Shown here piece after piece: positions 8,126 to 15,506 of a stretch of DNA of 64,000 bases. The notes beneath the pieces are model-generated. The model was not told where the DNA came from. It did no database searches and saw only the letters and a list, made by a program, of their open reading frames with translations. The stretch covers positions 1 through 64,000 of the forward strand of contig JAXHNI010000011.1 in assembly GCA_034520625.1 (NCBI GenBank), written 5' to 3'. The DNA comes from JAANXG01 sp034520625 (GTDB lineage Bacteria > Pseudomonadota > Gammaproteobacteria > Arenicellales > JAANXG01). Within the stretch, counting starts at the first letter, position 1. The number at the start of each line of letters is the position of its first letter. The translations under genes were made by a program, and so were the position numbers.

Positions 8126-9770
8126 GCCGGAGTACGACGCAGTCGTCGTCGGATCCGGGGCGGGGGGCGGTGTTGCCGCCATGGTGCTTTGCGAGGCCGG
8201 CTTCAAAGTACTGCTGCTCGAGCGCGGCCGGCGCTACGATTTCACGGCGGACTATCCGATGCGACACCCGGATTGGGAACGCCACGGCAATCCCTTCGTG
8301 GAAGCGAGCCACGAGACGGTCAAGGCGGAGGCCGGGGCGGAGCTGGACCGAAGCCGGCTCGGGCTTTTCTCCGGGCCCGGGGAACCGCGCCGCCTGCGCA
8401 GCGGCTTCCGATACCGGCGCGTGCTGGGACTCGGCGGCACCACGCTGCATTACCAGGGCGAGGCGCACCGCTTCGCCGACTACGCGTTCCGCTCCGCCTC
8501 CGAGTACGGTTTCGGAGTCGACTGGCCGATCGGGTACGGCGACCTGGAACCATACTATAACCGGGTGGAGCAGCTGCTCGGCGTGGCCGGTTCGCCGGAC
8601 AACCCGTTCAAGCCGCCGCGGGGCGCGTATCCCACGCCGCCCCATCCCTTTTCGCCGGCGAGCCGCCTGGTCGGGCGGGGCGCTGCGGCGCTCGGGCTGA
8701 AGATGCAGCACAATCCCCTGGTGCTGCCGACCCGTTCGGTGGACGGACGGTCGCCGTGCCGACATACCGGCGGCTGTACCCGCGGCTGCATTTTCGGCGC
8801 CAAGTCCAGCATGGACGTCACCGCCATTCCACGCGCGGAGCGGACCGGCCGGCTCACCGTGGTCACTGAGGCCCGCGTGATGCAGATTGAGGCCGATGCA
8901 AGCGGCTCGCGTGTGGAACGGGTGGTTTACCTGCACGACGGCGCCACTCGTTCGGCCCGTGCCCGGGTTCACATCCTGGCGGCGGGGGCGGTGGAGACGC
9001 CGCGGCTTTTGCTGTACAGCCGCTCGGCGGCCCATCCCCATGGCCTGGGCAACAACGAGGACCAGGTCGGTCGCCATTTCATGGAGACGGTCACGGTGAT
9101 GCTCAATGTGCGCTACGATCATCCACTGGAGGCTTATCGCGGTCCGCCCATCGACGCGCGCATCTGGGACCGGGCCGATCCCCGCTCGTCGCTCGCCGGT
9201 GAGCGGGGTGGTTATTCCCTGGGTGTGTCCAGCAGCATGGGCGGCTTCCACGGCCCGGTGTCATACGCCTTGCGTACGCCGGGTTTCGGCCTGGAGCACA
9301 AGCGCGCGGTGCGCGAGCGCTTCGGGCGGATCGTGACACTGTTTGGGTCCGCCGAGCAGGAGTCGCAAAGCGGTAATCGGATCAGCCTGAGCGATCAGTC
9401 CGACAGTGCGGGAATGCCCAAGGTGTCGGTGCGAACCCGGTTTTCGGAAAAGGATGCCCGGGCCATAGAGGTGATGTTCCGGGATTGCGAGGCCCTGGCG
9501 GAGGCGTCCGGCGCCGTGGCGACGCTGAACCGGCATTCCACCTACGACCGGTCCAATGCCTCCCAGGTCGCCGGGAGCTGCCGCATGGGTCAGTCGCCGG
9601 AGGCCTCAGTGACCGACTTATGGGGCCGGATGCACGGTATCGACAATCTCTACATCTGCGATGCCAGCGTCCTGGCGGGACAGGGCGCCGGCGACGCCCT
9701 GTCCCTCACCATTCAGGCGCTGGCCTGGCGGACTGCCGAGGAGATCGTGTCCCGCCGGCGGTCCGGGTGA
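8118..9770 (+). CDS. GMC-family FAD-dependent oxidoreductase
   Basis: The 550-residue flavoprotein starts with an FAD dinucleotide-binding motif, VVVGSGAGGGVAAMV, has LGLGGTTLHYQGEAHRF in the FAD-binding region and ends with the conserved GMC C-terminal block (VAGSCRMG ... NLYICDASVL ... LSLTIQALAW). Family members oxidise alcohols or sugars such as gluconate. I choose the GTG at 8118, which overlaps the previous stop, because the ATG at 8082 would add residues from the other frame. A histidine often found just before the CRMG motif is Ser-Gln-Val here, so substrate chemistry is uncertain. It probably acts in the periplasm with its small partner, since the partner carries the Tat leader. Confidence 0.9.
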   Translation: MAEPEYDAVVVGSGAGGGVAAMVLCEAGFKVLLLERGRRYDFTADYPMRHPDWERHGNPFVEASHETVKAEAGAELDRSRLGLFSGPGEPRRLRSGFRYRRVLGLGGTTLHYQGEAHRFADYAFRSASEYGFGVDWPIGYGDLEPYYNRVEQLLGVAGSPDNPFKPPRGAYPTPPHPFSPASRLVGRGAAALGLKMQHNPLVLPTRSVDGRSPCRHTGGCTRGCIFGAKSSMDVTAIPRAERTGRLTVVTEARVMQIEADASGSRVERVVYLHDGATRSARARVHILAAGAVETPRLLLYSRSAAHPHGLGNNEDQVGRHFMETVTVMLNVRYDHPLEAYRGPPIDARIWDRADPRSSLAGERGGYSLGVSSSMGGFHGPVSYALRTPGFGLEHKRAVRERFGRIVTLFGSAEQESQSGNRISLSDQSDSAGMPKVSVRTRFSEKDARAIEVMFRDCEALAEASGAVATLNRHSTYDRSNASQVAGSCRMGQSPEASVTDLWGRMHGIDNLYICDASVLAGQGAGDALSLTIQALAWRTAEEIVSRRRSG

Positions 9771-9780
9771 CGCTTGCGGG

Positions 9781-10509
9781 TCAGCAGCCCGCGTCAAATG
9801 CACACGGGGCCCCGCGATCGGCAGTCCAATCGAGATCGAGATCATCTACGGATGCGGCTCCGGCAAGCATGATGTGCTCGGAGGCCGATGCGACCTGGAT
9901 CCGCTCCCCGGTGAATACGTCGCTGGGGCGTGCGGCGCTCTGCTCGGCTTCCGGCTCAGCGGGGCAAGGCCCGGTGACCTTCCCGGACCAGTTGTCGCTG
10001 ACCGGGGCATATTCACCGTTTACAGAGAAGTCACCGAAGCTGAAGCTGAATGTCAGCGAGGCTGACAGCGTGACGTTTCGGTCATCCTGTACGCAACCAT
10101 CAAAGCCGGTACGAACCCGGACTTGATTGCCGCTGCCGGTCCGATCAATACATATACCGAAAATCCCGCTGCATTCCCCGCCGACATCAAAGGCTGCATG
10201 CGCCGGTGGCACCAGGGTGTCGACGATGCGACGGGCCAGGTTCCGGTTGTGAAACGGCATGGTCATGCCGATGTTGCTACTACCACCTGCCCAGGGTCCC
10301 TCGCCGAGCTCGAGGGAGGTCTGGGCATGGGCCGGCAGGCTGACCGACTCGATGATGGGCCGGGTCCAGCGCTCCGGGGCGGCATAAAACGAGGCCGCCG
10401 CGCCGCCGCCGAGCAGGGCGGACTTGAGCAGCTTGCGCCGCCCGCTGGTGCGAGGATCACGGTTGCGCGTCTCGGTGTCGTTGCCGCGCCGGCGATTCTT
10501 CATGGACAT
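9781..10509 (-). CDS. Tat-type secreted hypothetical protein with LPAHAQTS leader
   Basis: I do not recognise the mature domain. The start at 10507-10509 has a strong ribosome-binding site (AAGGAGA), giving 242 residues. The N-terminus has GRRKLLKSALLGGGAAASF, a Tat-like leader, followed by RWTRPIIESVSLPAHAQTS, where cleavage after AHA is plausible. A second related segment, RRIVDTLVPPAHAAF, occurs about 50 residues later. The mature part is rich in Gly, Ser and Thr with six cysteines and alternating hydrophobic residues (NVTLSASLTFSFSFGDF), suggesting a beta-rich extracytoplasmic domain. It converges on the GMC gene with a 10-bp gap. Similar W-x-[RK]-P-[IV] ... LPAHAQTS leaders occur in other gammaproteobacterial proteins, from memory. 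Confidence 0.75.
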   Translation of the reverse strand: MSMKNRRRGNDTETRNRDPRTSGRRKLLKSALLGGGAAASFYAAPERWTRPIIESVSLPAHAQTSLELGEGPWAGGSSNIGMTMPFHNRNLARRIVDTLVPPAHAAFDVGGECSGIFGICIDRTGSGNQVRVRTGFDGCVQDDRNVTLSASLTFSFSFGDFSVNGEYAPVSDNWSGKVTGPCPAEPEAEQSAARPSDVFTGERIQVASASEHIMLAGAASVDDLDLDWTADRGAPCAFDAGC

Positions 10510-10779
10510 GGATTTTCTCCTTCCGAACGGTTTAGTTGTTTGATTGTTGTTTGCCGAACGAAAATGGCGGGTGTGGCTGGCCACTTCCAGGCGGGTACGT
10601 CGGATGGAAATATGCCACGGTGCCCCTGGCGGTTCCAGTACCAGTTGTTCGGGCATTGAATGGGCGGGGTTGGCGCTGAGGCAGTGGCGCCGTGTGAAGG
10701 TCAATACGAGCAGCTCGGGCATCAGCTGTTTTGTTTGCCCTGGGTTTCAGGCCGCGCCGCGGCCGGCAATGGCGGGAAA

Positions 10780-10807
10780 TTGACGCATTGATCGGCGATC
10801 CTATACT
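10780..10807 (+). promoter_or_regulatory. Sigma-70-type promoter of thiSG
   Basis: TTGACG (10780-10785) and TATACT (10802-10807) are separated by 16 bp. The expected transcription start, about seven bases after the -10, falls at 10813-10815, only two to four bases before the thiS ATG at 10817. No ribosome-binding site precedes thiS, consistent with a leaderless transcript. I found no TPP-riboswitch sequence in this short upstream region. Confidence 0.7.
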
Positions 10808-10816
10808 CTGTCCGCC

Positions 10817-11023
10817 ATGAACTCCGAGATACTGGTAAACGGCGAAAAGCGTTCCGTGCCGGCCGGCCATACCCTGGCCGAGCTGGTTCGGGAACTTGAG
10901 CTCGAGGACCGGCGGGTGGCGGTGGAAGTTAACGAGGAAATCGTGCCCCGCAGCCGCTATGCGGAGCATGTACTCAACGGCGGCGACCGCGTCGAGGTGG
11001 TGGCGGCCATAGGCGGTGGTTGA
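10817..11023 (+). CDS. thiS: Sulfur carrier protein ThiS
   Basis: ThiS carries sulfur as a C-terminal thiocarboxylate for assembly of the thiamine thiazole ring. The 68-residue beta-grasp protein shows ILVNGEKRSVPAGHTLAELV at the N-terminus, the EVNEEIVPRSRY segment, and ends in GDRVEVVAAIGGG with the required terminal Gly-Gly. It is 18 bp upstream of thiG, its partner. No ThiF, ThiH or ThiO gene is adjacent. It has no visible ribosome-binding site and appears to be translated from a leaderless message. Confidence 0.97.
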   Translation: MNSEILVNGEKRSVPAGHTLAELVRELELEDRRVAVEVNEEIVPRSRYAEHVLNGGDRVEVVAAIGGG

Positions 11024-11041
11024 GCCGCTGGATTGTCTTTC

Positions 11042-11851
11042 ATGAATGAAACTGATCCGAATCTCGTCATCGAGGACGATCCGCTGGTGATTGCCGACCG
11101 GGAGTTCCGGTCGCGTCTCCTCGTCGGCACCGGCAAGTACCGGGACCTCGAGCAGACCCGCGCAGCCATCGAGGCGAGCGGCGCAGAGATCGTCACCGTG
11201 GCGCTCCGACGCACCAATATCGGCCAGGATCCGGACGAGGCCAACCTGCTCGATGTGATCCCCATGTCGGAGTACACCATCCTCCCTAATACCGCCGGCT
11301 GCTTCAACGCCAACGACGCCGTCCGGACCTGTCAGCTGGCGCGGGAGCTGCTCGACGGCCATTCCCTGGTCAAGCTCGAGGTCCTGGGTGACGAGCGGAC
11401 GCTGTTCCCGGACGTGATCGCCACCATCGAGGCGGCTTACCGGCTGGTTGAGGACGGGTTCGACGTCATGGTCTACACCAACGACGACCCCATCGTAGCC
11501 AAGGAGCTGGAAGAGCTGGGCTGCGTCGCCGTCATGCCGCTGGCCGCGCCCATCGGGTCCGGGCTCGGGATCCGCAATCCCTACAACATCCTGTTCATTC
11601 TGGAGGACGCCGACGTGCCCATCATCGTCGATGCCGGGGTCGGCACCGCCAGCGATGCAGCGGTGGCCATGGAGCTCGGCTGCGACGGCGTGCTGATGAA
11701 CACCGCCATCGCGGCGGCGGAGAACCCCGTGCTGATGGCGTCGGCCATGCGCAAGGGCATCGAGGCGGGCCGCGAGGCCTACCTGGCCGGGCGCATGCCC
11801 AAGAAGCGCTACGGCAGCGCGTCGTCGCCCATCGAAGGCACCTTTTTTTAG
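11042..11851 (+). CDS. thiG: Thiazole synthase ThiG
   Basis: ThiG condenses 1-deoxyxylulose 5-phosphate, dehydroglycine and ThiS thiocarboxylate to the thiazole phosphate. This 269-residue TIM-barrel protein has the expected landmarks: FRSRLLVGTGKYRDLEQTR, NTAGCFNANDAVRTCQLAREL, the catalytic lysine in VKLEVLGDE, the phosphate-binding AAPIGSGLGIRNPYN and VDAGVGTASDAAVAMELGCDG. A TTG at 11033 is in frame, but the ATG at 11042 is the conventional choice. It forms an operon with thiS. Confidence 0.97.
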   Translation: MNETDPNLVIEDDPLVIADREFRSRLLVGTGKYRDLEQTRAAIEASGAEIVTVALRRTNIGQDPDEANLLDVIPMSEYTILPNTAGCFNANDAVRTCQLARELLDGHSLVKLEVLGDERTLFPDVIATIEAAYRLVEDGFDVMVYTNDDPIVAKELEELGCVAVMPLAAPIGSGLGIRNPYNILFILEDADVPIIVDAGVGTASDAAVAMELGCDGVLMNTAIAAAENPVLMASAMRKGIEAGREAYLAGRMPKKRYGSASSPIEGTFF

Positions 11852-11928
11852 TGGACCCCGCTGCAGATATTGCTCTATTCTGCGGTTGGCGAGCGTTGGT
11901 CCGGTTTGCATGTTCGGGTGATCGGAGA

Positions 11929-12038
11929 GGCCAGTGTCGGGGGCCGTCCCCCAGGGCCGCTGTGAATACATCCGTGTACGCTCTGGCTCAAACGTCCCTG
12001 TTTTCGACAGCCCTGGGGGACGGCCCCCGACACTGGCC
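11929..12038 (+). repeat. Structured intergenic repeat, copy A (29-bp perfect arms, 52-nt core)
   Basis: Left arm 11929-11957 and right arm 12010-12038 are perfect inverted repeats of 29 bp (begin GGCCAGTGTCGGGGG). Between them is a 52-nt core, 11958-12009, starting CGCTGTGAATACATCC and ending CCTGTTTTCGACA. Related elements occur at 15046-15155, 49212-49321 and 54091-54244, and a collapsed one at 42528-42560. The thiG-trmB gap (11852-12210) otherwise holds only an unremarkable AT-richer stretch before trmB. No transposase or coding potential is seen. Confidence 0.93.
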
Positions 12039-12210
12039 CCGTTCTTCGATGCCGTTTCTCAAATCGAGCCGTGGCCTGTGGAAATGCTCCGGTCGTTGAT
12101 TCGGGTGCGAAAGGAGAGATACCGGTATCCCGCAGATTTCCGTTTTCTACGATGCGGATAGCAAACGTTTTTTCAAATGTAACCACCCCAGATAAAGCAG
12201 GAGTCCCACC

Positions 12211-12900
12211 CTGCCCACCGATAATCCCGCCAGTCGCCCGATCCGCAGCTTTGTCCGCCGTGAGGGACGCATCACCCGCGCCCAGCAGCGCGCCCTGGAT
12301 GAATACTGGGCTGAGTTCGGCCTCGAGCCGCGGGGTGATCACTTCGACTGGACGCGGGTGTTCGGCCGCTCGGCACCGGTGATCTGCGAGATCGGTTTCG
12401 GCGACGGCGGGGCGTTGGAACGCATGGCGCGCGACGATCCCGAGTCGGACTTCGTCGGCGTCGAAGTCTACCGGCCGGGGGTCGGCGCGTTGCTGCTGCG
12501 TCTTAACGAGGCGGGGGTTGGCAACGTGCGGGTCGCCATGACCGACGCCGTCGATTTCATTCGGGACAGCGTGGCACCGGAATCCCTGGATAAGCTGCTG
12601 GTCTTCTTTCCCGACCCCTGGCCCAAGAAACGGCACCACAAGCGGCGGTTGATCCAGCCGCCCTTCGTGGAGCTGGCCGCCGACTGTCTCAAACGCGGTG
12701 GGCACCTGCACTGCGCCACCGACTGGGAAGACTACGCTGCCTGGATGATGAACGTCCTGGGCGGCTGCGGGAGACTCGAGAATACGTGCGGGCCGGACCG
12801 TTTCGCGCCGCGGCCGGCGTATCGCCCGCAGACCAAGTACGAACGCCGCGGCGAGGGTTTGGGGCATGGAACATGGGACCTGATCTTCCGGCGGATATGA
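12211..12900 (+). CDS. trmB: tRNA (guanine-N7)-methyltransferase TrmB, probable CTG start
   Basis: TrmB methylates G46 of tRNA using S-adenosylmethionine. The frame contains the SAM-binding motif VICEIGFGDGG, GVEVYRPGVG, the DKLLVFFPDPWPKKRHHKRR hallmark and a C-terminal TKYERRGEGLGH. The first ATG in frame (12358) would remove the conserved family N-terminus RSFVRREGRITRAQQRAL, encoded just upstream. Within that open stretch (from 12196) there is no ATG, GTG or TTG before this region. A CTG at 12211 is preceded by AGCAGGAG with seven-base spacing. It gives 229 residues, close to the E. coli length, so I use it. Confidence 0.88.
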   Translation: MPTDNPASRPIRSFVRREGRITRAQQRALDEYWAEFGLEPRGDHFDWTRVFGRSAPVICEIGFGDGGALERMARDDPESDFVGVEVYRPGVGALLLRLNEAGVGNVRVAMTDAVDFIRDSVAPESLDKLLVFFPDPWPKKRHHKRRLIQPPFVELAADCLKRGGHLHCATDWEDYAAWMMNVLGGCGRLENTCGPDRFAPRPAYRPQTKYERRGEGLGHGTWDLIFRRI

Positions 12901-12967
12901 AAACGGTACCCGCAGGCGCGGTATTCAACCGCGAATCACAAGTCACGAGTCACTGATTACGAACCCG

Positions 12968-13153
12968 TCAGTCATCATCGCGCCTGGCCTGAACGGACGC
13001 CAGGCTGCCCGCCTCGACGATGGTCTCGAACAGGATGGGGCGGCAGCACACGTAGCAGTCCTCGTAATAGGACTGCGACCCGGCCGAGCAGTCGATATCG
13101 GTATCGAAGCGCTCCCCGCAATAAGGGCAGTGGATGGTGTAGGTCTCGATCAT
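12968..13153 (-). CDS. CPXCG motif-containing cysteine-rich protein
   Basis: This 61-residue protein has the family hallmark CPYCG near residue 9 and a second cysteine pair in YEDCYVCCRPI, together a probable zinc ribbon; the family is of unknown function. Length and layout match the small conserved proteins annotated under this name in gammaproteobacteria. Its start codon faces the divergent gene at 13188, leaving a short shared promoter region. An ORF beginning at 13152 on the other strand would overlap its start and is not preferred. Confidence 0.9.
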   Translation of the reverse strand: MIETYTIHCPYCGERFDTDIDCSAGSQSYYEDCYVCCRPILFETIVEAGSLASVQARRDDD

Positions 13154-13187
13154 GGATCGTCGCGATTGCTGTTACCATCAGTATGAC

Positions 13188-14282
13188 ATGACTTCCGGCG
13201 CCAACCATCCCCATTGGTGGGACCCGTATTCCAACCAGCCCTACAGGCTTTCCGGTAAGCGCAAGCCGCGTCGTTCCGCGGCCAGTCTCGCCGAGTATCT
13301 CAAAGTGGCCGGCACGGCCCTGGCTGTGTCGCCGCGGCTGCTGTGGCGGTACGCCACCGCGCGGGCGGCGCCTACCGACCGGCCCGCCCCGGCGTTCATC
13401 GGCCTGAGTATCTCGCCGGACGAGCGCCACAGCGACGAGATCCGGGGCATGGTGGACGAGTTGGGCGTGGAGGAATTGCTGATCCGCATACCGTCCTGGG
13501 ATCTCGACCGTGTGGATGAGTACGTCGACTTCGCATCCCGGTTCCGGGACCACCGGCTGCTTTTCAATATTCTGCAGTGCCGGGAGAGCGTTATGCAGCC
13601 GGGTGCCTGGGCCGCGGCGCTGGAGACCATCTTCACGCGCTTCGGGCACCTTTCCGGTTACTTCCAGATCGGCAACGCCGTCAACCGTACGAAGTGGGGG
13701 TGCAAGCACAGCGGTGAGTATCTCGCCCTGCTGGAGGCGGCCGAGCGTGTCCGCGCCGCGCATCCCGGTGTCCGCCTGGTGGGCTCCTCGGTGATCGATT
13801 TCGAGCCCCTGGTGACGCTGCGGACCCTGCTCAACGCCCGGCGCTACCATCTGGATGTCGTCAGCTCCCTGATGTATGTGAACCGGCGCGGCTCCCCCCG
13901 TGGCCGGCAGTACCTGGTGTTCGATCTTCTGCGCAAGCTGCGGCTGCTGCACGCCATCGCATCCATCGGCAACAGGAACGACCGGCGCCTGTGGATCACC
14001 GAGTTCAACTGGCCGCTTTTGAACACGAAGCCCTATACGCCGAACTCGGGGCATCCCGACCGGACCGTCGACGAGGAAACCCAGGCCGCTTACATGACCG
14101 ACTATTACCGTATCGCGTGGCAGTCCGGGTGGGTGGAGAAGGTCTACTGGTGGGAGCTGATCAGTCCCGGCTACGGCCTGGTGGACCATCGGGACGGCGT
14201 GTTGAGAAAGTTGCCGTCCTATTACGCCTTCAAGGCGCTGCTGGAAGGCGGGCTGTACGAGCCGCCGTCGGCGGCGCCTTGA
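13188..14282 (+). CDS. Glycoside-hydrolase-like TIM-barrel protein of unknown function
   Basis: I cannot name this 364-residue protein. It has no clear signal peptide; the N-terminus is polar (HPHWWDPYSNQPYRL) and basic. The rest resembles a (beta/alpha)8 glycosidase fold: strand-like ends LLIRIPSWD, FQIGNAVNRTKWG (an I-G-N-x-x-N/E-type motif), VRLVGSSVIDFEP, LDVVSSLMY, RRLWITEFNWPL with a candidate nucleophile Glu, and KVYWWELISPGYGLVD. The order matches clan A hydrolases, where an Asn/acid-base motif precedes a TEF/TEXG nucleophile. I start at the ATG at 13188 rather than 13152. The fold is inferred; activity is not shown. Confidence 0.75.
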   Translation: MTSGANHPHWWDPYSNQPYRLSGKRKPRRSAASLAEYLKVAGTALAVSPRLLWRYATARAAPTDRPAPAFIGLSISPDERHSDEIRGMVDELGVEELLIRIPSWDLDRVDEYVDFASRFRDHRLLFNILQCRESVMQPGAWAAALETIFTRFGHLSGYFQIGNAVNRTKWGCKHSGEYLALLEAAERVRAAHPGVRLVGSSVIDFEPLVTLRTLLNARRYHLDVVSSLMYVNRRGSPRGRQYLVFDLLRKLRLLHAIASIGNRNDRRLWITEFNWPLLNTKPYTPNSGHPDRTVDEETQAAYMTDYYRIAWQSGWVEKVYWWELISPGYGLVDHRDGVLRKLPSYYAFKALLEGGLYEPPSAAP

Positions 14283-14298
14283 AAACCGGCGGCGATCG

Positions 14299-14955
14299 TC
14301 AGTCGATACGCTCGACCCCGGTTGCCGATCCCACCAGGAGTGCATCGGCACCGCGCTGGGCGAACAGCCCGTTGGTTACCACGCCGGCGATCTGATTCAG
14401 GGCCCGCTCCAGCTCGACCGGGTTGCGGATATCCAGGTTGCGGACATCCAGGATGAGGTTGCCGTTGTCGGTGGTAAAGTTCCCGCGCAGCTCGGGCTGG
14501 CCGCCCAGCTTGACGAGCTGCCGCGCCACATAGCTCTTGGCCATGGGTATCACTTCCACCGGCAGGGGGAAGGTGCCGAGAACGTCCACGAGCTTGGTGT
14601 CGTCGACGATGCAGACGAACTTTCCGCTCGCCGCGGCGATGATTTTCTCCCGGGTCAGCGCGCCGCCACCGCCCTTGACCAGGTGAAGATGGCGGGTGGC
14701 CTCGTCCGCCCCGTCCACGTACAGCGGCAGGTCGCCCGTGCTGTCCAGCGACATCACCGGCAGGCCGTGTCCTTTGAGCCTCTCCTCGGTGGCGGCGGAG
14801 CTGGCGACGGTGCCGTCGATTTTTCCCTTCACCCGGGGCAGGAGATCGATGAAATGGTCGACCGTGGAGCCGGTGCCGACGCCGATCACCATGCCGACTT
14901 CGATGAATTCCAGGGCGGCCTCGGCCGCCGCGATCTTTGCTTTGTCGTGTGACAT
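14299..14955 (-). CDS. rpiA: Ribose-5-phosphate isomerase A
   Basis: RpiA interconverts ribose 5-phosphate and ribulose 5-phosphate in the pentose phosphate pathway. The 218-residue protein has VIGVGTGSTVDHFID near residue 25, the VDGADE catalytic motif at about residue 80, KGGGGALTREKI at about residue 94 and VDDTKLVDVLG. The C-terminal DIRNPVELERALNQIAGVVTNGLF is typical. It is convergent with the glycosidase-like gene. Length matches E. coli RpiA (219). Confidence 0.97.
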   Translation of the reverse strand: MSHDKAKIAAAEAALEFIEVGMVIGVGTGSTVDHFIDLLPRVKGKIDGTVASSAATEERLKGHGLPVMSLDSTGDLPLYVDGADEATRHLHLVKGGGGALTREKIIAAASGKFVCIVDDTKLVDVLGTFPLPVEVIPMAKSYVARQLVKLGGQPELRGNFTTDNGNLILDVRNLDIRNPVELERALNQIAGVVTNGLFAQRGADALLVGSATGVERID

Positions 14956-15045
14956 GTCGGGTAAGCTCCGTGGCAGGTTGCACCGCTGTATTGAAGATAG
15001 CGGATGTTCGGCTGTGGCGGGGTTTGAGAAGCCGCACCAGGGGAC

Positions 15046-15155
15046 GGCCGGTGCCGGGGGGCATCGCCCAGGGCCGCTGTGAATATGTCCCTATACGCTC
15101 TGGCTCAAACATCCCTGTTTTCGACAGCCCTGGTCAATGCCCCCCGGCACCGGCC
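15046..15155 (+). repeat. Structured intergenic repeat, copy B
   Basis: Left arm 15046-15074 (begins GGCCGGTGCCGGGGGG) and right arm 15127-15155 are complementary at 27 of 29 positions. Their sequence differs from copy A in many places, yet pairing is kept. The 52-nt core (15075-15126) matches the other cores apart from a few changes, including TATGTCCCTATA where A has TACATCCGTGTA. Copy B lies in the 551-bp gap between rpiA and ilvA, which also carries the MITE-like element at 15290-15440. Confidence 0.92.
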
Positions 15156-15289
15156 TGCTCATGACTAACTCTGATATTAAACCCGGCCACAGCCGAACAT
15201 CCGACCGGCTGACATCCATTCCGCCAACTGGTAAGTTAGCACATTCCGGGTCGGACCCGGAATCCAGCAATCTTTCAACATCCTGCTAG

Positions 15290-15440
15290 GGAAACTCTGA
15301 TCAATTCAGAGTTTCCCGCGACATAGGGATGTGTCGACATGGATCAATCACGTAAGTGATTGATCCATGAAGGAAAACGGAAATCGACATTTTCGTTTTC
15401 CGTGCTCTGAGAATTCATGGACGAATTATTCAGAGTTTCC
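15290..15440. mobile_element. MITE-like element, 151 bp, CTAG target duplication
   Basis: The ends are inverted repeats GGAAACTCTGA and TCAGAGTTTCC, with further imperfect match to 18 bp. The element is flanked on both sides by CTAG (15286-15289 and 15441-15444), a likely target-site duplication. Inside are two hairpins, GGATCAATCAC/GTGATTGATCC-like near 15341 and GGAAAACGGAAA/TTTTCGTTTTCC-like near 15372. The left 27 bp (15290-15316) form a palindrome that recurs at 26859-26885 in inverse orientation. A 4-bp YTAR target is typical of IS5-family elements, so this may be a non-autonomous derivative. There is no coding capacity. Confidence 0.82.
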
Positions 15441-15506
15441 CTAGAGTCCGGCCTGCCACGGACGGAGTTCATTTTCATAAAAGCAGAATTGCCCGGCTGA
15501 CCCTAT

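Noticed and set aside
10723..10816. TPP riboswitch upstream of thiS
   Set aside because: I looked for the conserved CTGAGA and ACCTGA(A/T) parts and did not find them; the promoter lies directly at the gene.
12975..14351. A 458-codon minus-strand open frame spanning the CPXCG and glycosidase-like genes
   Set aside because: It overlaps two genes on opposite strands, and its composition is typical of a shadow frame.
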